The notes under the pieces are model-generated. The model was not told the DNA's origin. It did no database searches and saw only the letters and a list, made by a program, of their open reading frames with translations. From positions 1-33,310 of the forward strand of contig CAWUJK010000012.1 of assembly GCA_963922865.1 (NCBI GenBank): 33,310 bases of DNA, given 5' to 3'. Positions 28,673-33,310 of the stretch are shown one piece after another. The position numbers were made by a program, and so were the translations under genes. The DNA is from CAWUJK01 sp963922865 (lineage in GTDB: Bacteria > Patescibacteriota > Gracilibacteria > BD1-5 > UBA6164). Numbering within the stretch: position 1 is the stretch's first letter; every line of letters begins with the position of its first letter.

Positions 28673-30205
28673 ATGAAAACCCAAATAACAAAACTAAATA
28701 AATCTAGCTGATTTACCCTAGTAGAATTAATAGTAGTAGTAACGATACTATCAATACTATCTACAATATGATTTGTGAGCTATAGTTCGTATTTATCGTG
28801 AGTAAGAGATACAAATAGAATAAGTCAGCTAAAAGCGATATGAGACTCACTACATTTGTACGAAACAAAGAAATCACTACCCCTACCAGATGAGAAGAGA
28901 CTAGAGATAAAAGACTGAGCTACAACAATAGCGATTCAATGATATGTGTGAAAAAGTGTGATAGAAACAATATGATATACCTCAGAGGGTAAAGACCCGA
29001 AAGACAATACTTACTTTTCTTACTATTTAACTAAAGATAGAAAATACTTCCAACTACTATCCTTTCTAGAAGACCAACCCGAAACAATATCTAAGCTAAA
29101 CAATCTAAATAAACTAAACAAACTAAACAACTTAAAAACCACCCAAGCGATAGACTATGAGAATAGATATCCCTATGTTTATTGAAAGAAACTATGAATA
29201 CTAACAACAGATAGCAATGAGCCGATTCAAGAAATACACTCAGGCTCACTAGATATAAGTAATGTATGAAATACAAAGATTTACAAATCGTACTTAAAGA
29301 CTAATGAATTACTAATTTGAAATTGAACGATATTTAAAGACTTATGAAAATTAGTTAAATGATGATGAAGATGATATAGTGCGAGTTGAAATACAATAGT
29401 GTATGTTAATTTGGATTGAGGATTAAGTTCAACAATTTGAACTAATCTATCAACTCCTCCATCATCAACACCATCAACCCCTACACCTACCCCATCAACA
29501 CCTACCCCATCTATTCCAACGGACTGGAGGAGTGTAGATACTAACTGTGATATAGCGGATATAAAGCTATGAACACAAACTTGGGCATGATGTAATTCAA
29601 CGCTATGAAATGGTATAGAGTGGTGAAAAAAAGATAACTGAACAAATTGAACTATACATTCTAGTTATTGATGCTACAAGAATCATCAATGAACAAATAA
29701 TAGGAATGATTGTGCTATAGGTTCATCACAAATGAGAAGTACGACAAAATCTAATACTTGGTTTACTGGAACAAACTCAAACTGAGATAAAGCTCCATCT
29801 AATATATGGTGAAAGCTATATACTTGGGATAATGCAAAAAATACAGCGTGCAAGAATTGATATCACTTGCCATCAGATCAAGAATGGACGATACTAGAGA
29901 ACTACCTAGCGTGAAGAACCTGTAGGACATGAGATTGATATCAATGTGATGGTTTATGATGGAAGAATCATACTAATAAATCAAGCAAAACTAATATAGT
30001 AAAAGAACTAATGCTACCTTTAGCTGGTTACCGTAATAGTGATGGTTCTACATTCTACTATCGTGGTGACAATACGTACTTGTTGAGTTCCAGTCTTAAT
30101 GGTTCTTACGCTCGTGGTAGGTACTTCCACCGGTATAACTCCAGCGTATACCGTTTTTACCGGCTTAAGACTTACGGTTTCTCGGTTAGGTGTATAAAGG
30201 ATTAA
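28673..30205 (+). CDS. DGR target: type IV pilin-like protein with variable FISUMP/C-type-lectin domain
   Basis: A 510-residue surface protein. Residues 1-40: class III leader (NKSSG, with the -1 Gly as TGA) then FTLVELIVVVTILSIL, the pilin helix. Residues about 40-255: pilin-like globular region. About 260-285: Pro/Ser/Thr-rich linker (repeated STPSTPTPTP). About 290-510: FISUMP domain (ADIKLGTQTWAGCN, IWGKLYTWDNAKN, GYHLPSDQEW) ending in GFSVRCIKD. The variable repeat covers residues 449-510, the ligand-facing end of the lectin fold. Exported as a prepilin, it likely sits at the pilus tip or shaft. 36 of 43 glycines before the VR are TGA, none of six inside it. It is preceded by promoter, leader and attenuator, and followed by a hairpin, terminator and the DGR accessory genes. 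Confidence 0.93.
30018..30204 (+). repeat. Variable repeat VR2 of the DGR
   Basis: 187 bp, gap-free against TR (31171-31357). I count 16 differences, 15 at TR adenines, mainly first or second bases of AAC/AAT codons (to TAC, TAT, GAC, CAC, TTT, CTT). The single other change is TGG to TTG. The last 30 bp are identical to TR, as expected of the 3' initiation of mutagenic homology segment. Confidence 0.97.
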
Positions 30206-30221
30206 GCCGACGTTAGTCGGC
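30206..30221 (+). other. Hairpin directly after VR2 (possible retrohoming cruciform)
   Basis: A perfect 6-bp GC-rich stem gccgac/gtcggc with a 4-nt loop gtta, starting at the base after the TAA stop. The same place after VR1 has a different, longer hairpin; TR has none. This matches the position of the cruciform known to promote DGR homing in phage BPP-1. Confidence 0.65.
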
Positions 30222-30282
30222 AAATTCGACTCTTTGTTCTCTTTGTCTCTTTACGAGCGAAGCGAGTCGATTTAAAAAATAA

Positions 30283-30316
30283 AGAAGTTGTTATAATAAC
30301 AATTTCTTTGTTTTTT
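30283..30316 (+). terminator. Terminator after DGR target 2
   Basis: An agaa-g-ttgtta / taacaa-t-ttct hairpin plus T-rich tail, the twin of 413-446. It precedes the MutS-like accessory gene by 27 bases, so that gene needs read-through or its own start signal. Confidence 0.6.
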
Positions 30317-30342
30317 GTAATTATTTAACTAAATAAAGGAAT

Positions 30343-30684
30343 ATGAAAAAGGATAATTTTGAAAAATTAAATGATTGATTTATAAATTTATATAAGCAAT
30401 GAATTTTTGTAAGATGCTATGAAAGTAGCGCACTTTTGGTTTCTGAGATAACTTGATATAAAGTATATCCAAATGTTAATAAAAAAACTGGTTTTATATA
30501 CTTGGAACTTTGATTTCCAATAAATAAGCAAGAAGAAATTATAAAAAAATTGGATATGGCAAATTACAATATTAGATTAGTTGATGTTAATTTAAATATA
30601 GAAGAAATAATTTGAACTAAAAAATTAGATAAAAATAATAAAAAGTTAACTAATATAAAAATATGATTAATAAAATTTATATAA
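30343..30684 (+). CDS. MutS-domain-I-like DGR accessory protein
   Basis: A 113-residue protein. The segment GFINLYKQGIFVRCYESSAL, then GYKVYPN, GFIYLELGFP and EIIKKLDMANYNIRLVD follows the pattern of the MutS N-terminal mismatch-recognition domain (Q-G-F-Y/F-E...DA, G-hP, L...GY-V-E-), but the Phe-x-Glu mismatch motif reads IFVRCYE. DGR surveys have described small MutS-like accessory ORFs next to reverse transcriptases, and this fits one. A role in handling TR RNA/cDNA mismatches is conjecture. It lies between target and avd, 3 bases before the latter. A relic of its first codons is at 473-511. Confidence 0.6.
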
Positions 30685-30687
30685 TAT

Positions 30688-31035
30688 ATGACAACATATG
30701 ATAATCTACCTCTTTATAAAGATAGTTATGATTTACTTTTAATTGTTTTTGAATTAGTAAAAAATTTTGATAAACAATATAAATATAGTATTTGAGATAA
30801 AATAAAAAATGAAATTATAGATTTAATTACAAGTATATATAGGGCAAATAGTAGTATTGAAAATAGATATGAAAATATATCTAAAGCTCGTGAACAAGTA
30901 GAAATTTTAAAACTTTATATTAGACTTTGTCGTGATTTAAAAATAATAAATTTATCAAAATTTGCTGATATAAGTTTAAAAAATGAAATACTATCAAAAC
31001 AACTTTTTGCTTGGTGAAAATCATTAAAAAAATAA
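30688..31035 (+). CDS. avd: DGR accessory variability determinant (Avd-like four-helix protein)
   Basis: A 115-residue all-helical protein of the bAvd/four-helix-bundle (S23-related) family: PLYKDSYDLLLIVFELVKNF, DKIKNEIIDLITSIYRAN, then KAREQVEILKLYIRLCRDL and a last helix to FAWGKSLKK. In BPP-1, Avd forms a basic pentamer that binds the reverse transcriptase and TR RNA and is needed for adenine-mutagenic cDNA synthesis. Lys/Arg residues are spread along the helices as expected. Length is typical. It lies directly upstream of TR. Confidence 0.9.
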
Positions 31036-31170
31036 AAATGTGGCCAGAATTTATAAAATTAAGATTTTATAAAGTGAGCCTTTTAATCCTAGTAGTTCAC
31101 TGGAAAAAATTCTAGTATTAAAAGATTTATGTATTTGCTAGTATATAAACAAATCAAGAAATTACTCATA
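31036..31170 (+). ncRNA. Structured leader of the template-repeat RNA
   Basis: No coding frame. Inverted repeats: a 10-bp stem tttataaaat/attttataaa (31050-31073, 4-nt loop) and ttttaatcctag/ctagtattaaaa (31081-31123, one mismatch). In known DGRs sequence flanking TR is part of the RNA bound by RT-Avd and primes cDNA. Extent of the RNA is inferred. Confidence 0.5.
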
Positions 31171-31357
31171 CTTTAGCTGGTAACCGTAATAGTGATGGTT
31201 CTACATTCTACAATCGTGGTAACAATACGAACTTGTGGAGTTCCAGTCTTAATGGTTCTAACGCTCGTGGTAGGAACTTCAACCGGAATAACTCCAGCGT
31301 AAACCGTAATAACCGGAATAAGACTAACGGTTTCTCGGTTAGGTGTATAAAGGATTA
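31171..31357 (+). repeat. Template repeat (TR) of the DGR
   Basis: The 187-bp donor for VR1 and VR2. It is rich in AAC/AAT (Asn) codons at the positions that vary, which is the typical DGR layout since A-mutagenesis of AAY gives up to 15 residues without stops. Glycines are all GGT and most arginines CGT or CGG, so framework codons carry few adenines. It is flanked 5' by structured sequence and 3' by a terminator before the reverse transcriptase gene. It is probably not translated. Confidence 0.96.
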
Positions 31358-31411
31358 TAAAATGAACTTACTTATTATTTCTAGAATTATTTCTCAAGAA
31401 GTATTTTACTT

Positions 31412-31440
31412 AAATCCAAATAAAAATTTGGATTTTTTTA
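31412..31440 (+). terminator. Terminator between TR and the reverse transcriptase
   Basis: A 9-bp stem aaatccaaa/tttggattt followed by a T run, 55 bases after TR and 18 before the RT start codon. It would end the TR RNA and reduce RT synthesis to read-through. Confidence 0.65.
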
Positions 31441-31457
31441 TAATTTAAATAATTATT

Positions 31458-32642
31458 ATGTTAGATAAACAAAAATTGTTATATGATTTATTTAATTGTT
31501 ATTATGAGGCTAGAAAAAATAAGAGAAATACATTGAATCAGCTAGATTTTGAATTTAATCTAGAAAAAAATTTGATAAAACTATATGAAGAATTATTAAA
31601 ATGAAATTATAGGGTATGAAAAAGTATTTATTTTATACAAACTCATCCCGTAAAAAGAGAAATATTTGCTTGAAGCTTTAGGGATAGAATAATACATCAT
31701 CTTATTTGTAACTATATATCACCATTTTTTGAAAAGGAATTTATTTATGATAGTTATAGTTGCAGAAAATTTAAAGGAACAAGTTTATGAGTTAAAAGAG
31801 CACAAAAATTTATTAGGAGTTGTAGTGATAATTATAAAAAAGATTGTTATATACTAAAATTGGATATTTCATGATATTTTATGAGTATGAATAAAGATAT
31901 ATTATTCCACAAAATTGAGTTGGTTTTGAAAAATAACATAAAAAATTTAATATGAATAGATTATAAATTCATAATAAACTTAATTAAAGAAGTAATATTT
32001 AATGATTGTACTAAAAATTCTATATTTAAATGAAAAAGCCAAGATTATATATGATTACCTAAAAATAAAAGCTTATTTTTTGCTTCTAAGTGATGTGGAC
32101 TCCCTATTTGAAATCTTACAAGTCAACTTTTTTCTAATATATATTTTTTAGATTTTGATAAATATATAAAAAATGATTTGTGAATAAAATATTATTGAAG
32201 ATATGTAGACGATTTTTTTATTGTTCATAAAAATAAGAATTATTTAGCTAAATTAGTTCTGGAAATAAGTAATTATTTAGAAAATAATTTAAAACTAAAG
32301 CTTCATCCAAAAAAAATTTATTTGCAACACTATTCTAAATGAATTTTATTCCTAGGAGTATTTATAAAACCATATAGAACTTATATAAGAAAAAGAACAA
32401 TATGATATTTTTATAGTAAAATAGTTAATTTAAACAAAAAATTGAAGCAAAATAATTATAAAATAAATTTTAAACTACAATCTGATTTTTTATCTTGTGT
32501 AAATTCATATTTAGGTATGATTAAAAATCATAAAAGCTATAAAAAAAGAAAAAATTTAGTTTTAAATATAGTATCTACTTATTTTTGGGATTATTTTTAT
32601 TTAAATAATAATTATACCAAAGTTAGTATTAAATTAAACTAA
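31458..32642 (+). CDS. DGR reverse transcriptase
   Basis: A 394-residue enzyme that makes adenine-mutagenized cDNA from the TR RNA. RT motifs: RDRIIHHLI near residue 80, YILKLDISGYF near 135 (first catalytic Asp at 136), GLPIGNLTSQ at 214-223 (the DGR-type motif 4) and YVDDFFIVH (catalytic Asp pair at 251-252), then the thumb (KLHPKKIYLQHY, FLGVFI). No maturase or endonuclease domain, as in other DGR enzymes. Key glycines of the KLDISG and PIGN motifs are TGA, so the element has lived in this code. Last gene of the cassette; a third target gene follows about 480 bases later. Confidence 0.96.
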
Positions 32643-33123
32643 AATACTATAAAATTTGTTTTTTGAGGATAGATTTTAAAAATTGGCAGAATTTAAAAAG
32701 GTGTGTAAGTAGAAATATAGTAAAAAAATTATTTAATTTAATTATAGCAAAAATTTTATTAATTACCATTTTATTTGATATTTATTTTTATCATTTTTTT
32801 TAAAGAGAAATTTTTTAAAAATAATTTTTTGTATACTACCAATACCTTTAAATATCCAATAACAAAAATTTAAAAAAAGTCCATCAAAAAATCATAAAAA
32901 GACTTGACAAAGAATTGAAAAAAAAGATTATATATATTTAATATTAGAATATATGCAAAAAAAGGAGACAAAGCAAATAATGAACTAATTCGTTTAAAAA
33001 GAAGTAAAACGGATACTTTAAGTTTGAATTTTTAATTCAAACTTAAAGTATTTTTTTGCGTGCAAAAAATAAAAACCAAAATAAATCTTTCTATAAATTA
33101 TTTTATTTTCTAAGAAAATACTT
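32643..33123. promoter_or_regulatory. Leader of DGR target 3 with promoter, short ORF and attenuator
   Basis: 32643-32890 holds nothing I recognize: very AT-rich with no convincing frame. From about 32895 it repeats the target 2 leader: TTGACA (32904-32909), TATATA (32929-32934), a leader ORF at 32954-32989, the same 17-bp attenuator (33013-33057) and a nearly identical stretch to the ATG. The 8-bp array of the other copy is reduced to one degenerate unit. Confidence 0.75.
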
Positions 33124-33310
33124 ATGAAAACGCAAATAACGAAACTAAATAAATCTAGCTGATTTACCTTAGTAGAATTAATAGTAGTAGTAACGATACT
33201 ATCAATACTATCTACAATATGATTTGTGAGCTATAGTTCCTATTTATCGTGAGTGAGAGATACAAATAGAATAAGTCAGCTAAAAGCGATATGAGACTCA
33301 CTACATTTGT
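33124..33310 (+). CDS. DGR target 3, 5' end only (type IV pilin-like)
   Basis: The first 62 codons of a third target gene, cut by the window end. It has the same class III leader (NKSSG then FTLVELIVVVTILSIL) as the gene at 28673, with a handful of mostly synonymous base changes (ACC/ACG, ACA/ACG, CTA/TTA, TCG/TCC, GTA/GTG). It should be a pilin-lectin with its own VR further on. The near identity to copy 2 suggests recent duplication or gene conversion. Confidence 0.85.

Noticed and set aside
30020..30223. Minus-strand frame opposite VR2
   Set aside because: A shadow of the FISUMP coding strand, low complexity on translation.
31233..31448. Open frame across TR and its 3' flank as a gene
   Set aside because: It is the template repeat read in the target frame, then terminator sequence. 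No start context and no domain; TR is a donor RNA.
1922..33310. Standard-code reading with many broken genes
   Set aside because: Every recognizable gene would be split at conserved glycines. TGA as Gly restores full-length proteins throughout, so these are not pseudogenes or selenoproteins.

Overview
This AT-rich window reads correctly only under genetic code 25 (UGA = glycine), which points to the Absconditabacteria (SR1) / Gracilibacteria side of the candidate phyla radiation. In-frame TGA falls at obligatory glycines: the P-loops of PilB, PilT, MiaA and VirB4, the LTGG motif of TsaD, and the GLPIGN motif of a reverse transcriptase. TAA and TAG are the only stops. All coordinates below use code 25. 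Compact CPR-style gene content and short hypothetical genes fit the same assignment.

Layout. (1) 1-490: the 3' end of a diversified adhesin gene, with its variable repeat (VR1), 3' hairpins, a terminator and a relic of a DGR accessory gene. (2) 520-1805: a toxin/antitoxin pair (RelE/Gp49-type toxin, HTH plus Panacea-like antitoxin) next to a tRNA-Arg. (3) 1922-11343: tyrS, two type IV pilins, then a minus-strand pilus machine: membrane coiled-coil protein, PilB, a SpoIIE/PP2C-type phosphatase, PilC, PilT. (4) 11444-13531: tRNA-Gln, rplJL with an L10 leader and attenuator, rpmE, and tRNA-Leu, tRNA-Tyr, tRNA-Thr. (5) 13666-28153: housekeeping and surface genes: miaA, an alpha/beta hydrolase, tsaD, an HTH/nucleotidyltransferase-like protein, a VirB4-like ATPase, recJ, a DtxR-like regulator, ogt, tag, a rhodanese, recX, a SpoU methyltransferase, an SLH/PKD/thrombospondin-3 secreted protein, an M23 peptidase and smpB. 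(6) 28154-33310: a complete diversity-generating retroelement (DGR).

The DGR is the main system. Its order is target gene (28673-30205, VR2 at its 3' end), a MutS-domain-I-like ORF, an Avd-like four-helix protein, the template repeat TR (31171-31357), a terminator, and a reverse transcriptase with a YVDD box (31458-32642). The target is a type IV pilin-like protein: class III signal and pilin helix, a Pro/Ser/Thr linker, then a C-terminal FISUMP/C-type-lectin-like domain holding the VR. TR and VR2 differ at 16 positions, 15 of them at TR adenines. TR and VR1 differ at 25 positions, 21 at TR adenines. A third target copy begins at 33124, so one TR/RT appears to serve at least three pilin-lectin genes. 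With the pilus ATPases nearby, the likely picture is an episymbiotic or predatory cell that displays a mutable lectin on its pili.

Two details look least described. Glycine codons inside TR/VR are all GGT, although the rest of the target gene uses TGA for most glycines; this fits avoidance of adenine in a mutagenized template. Each target also has a conserved promoter, short leader ORF and strong intrinsic attenuator upstream of the pilin start, one of them carrying an expanded 8-bp tandem repeat.
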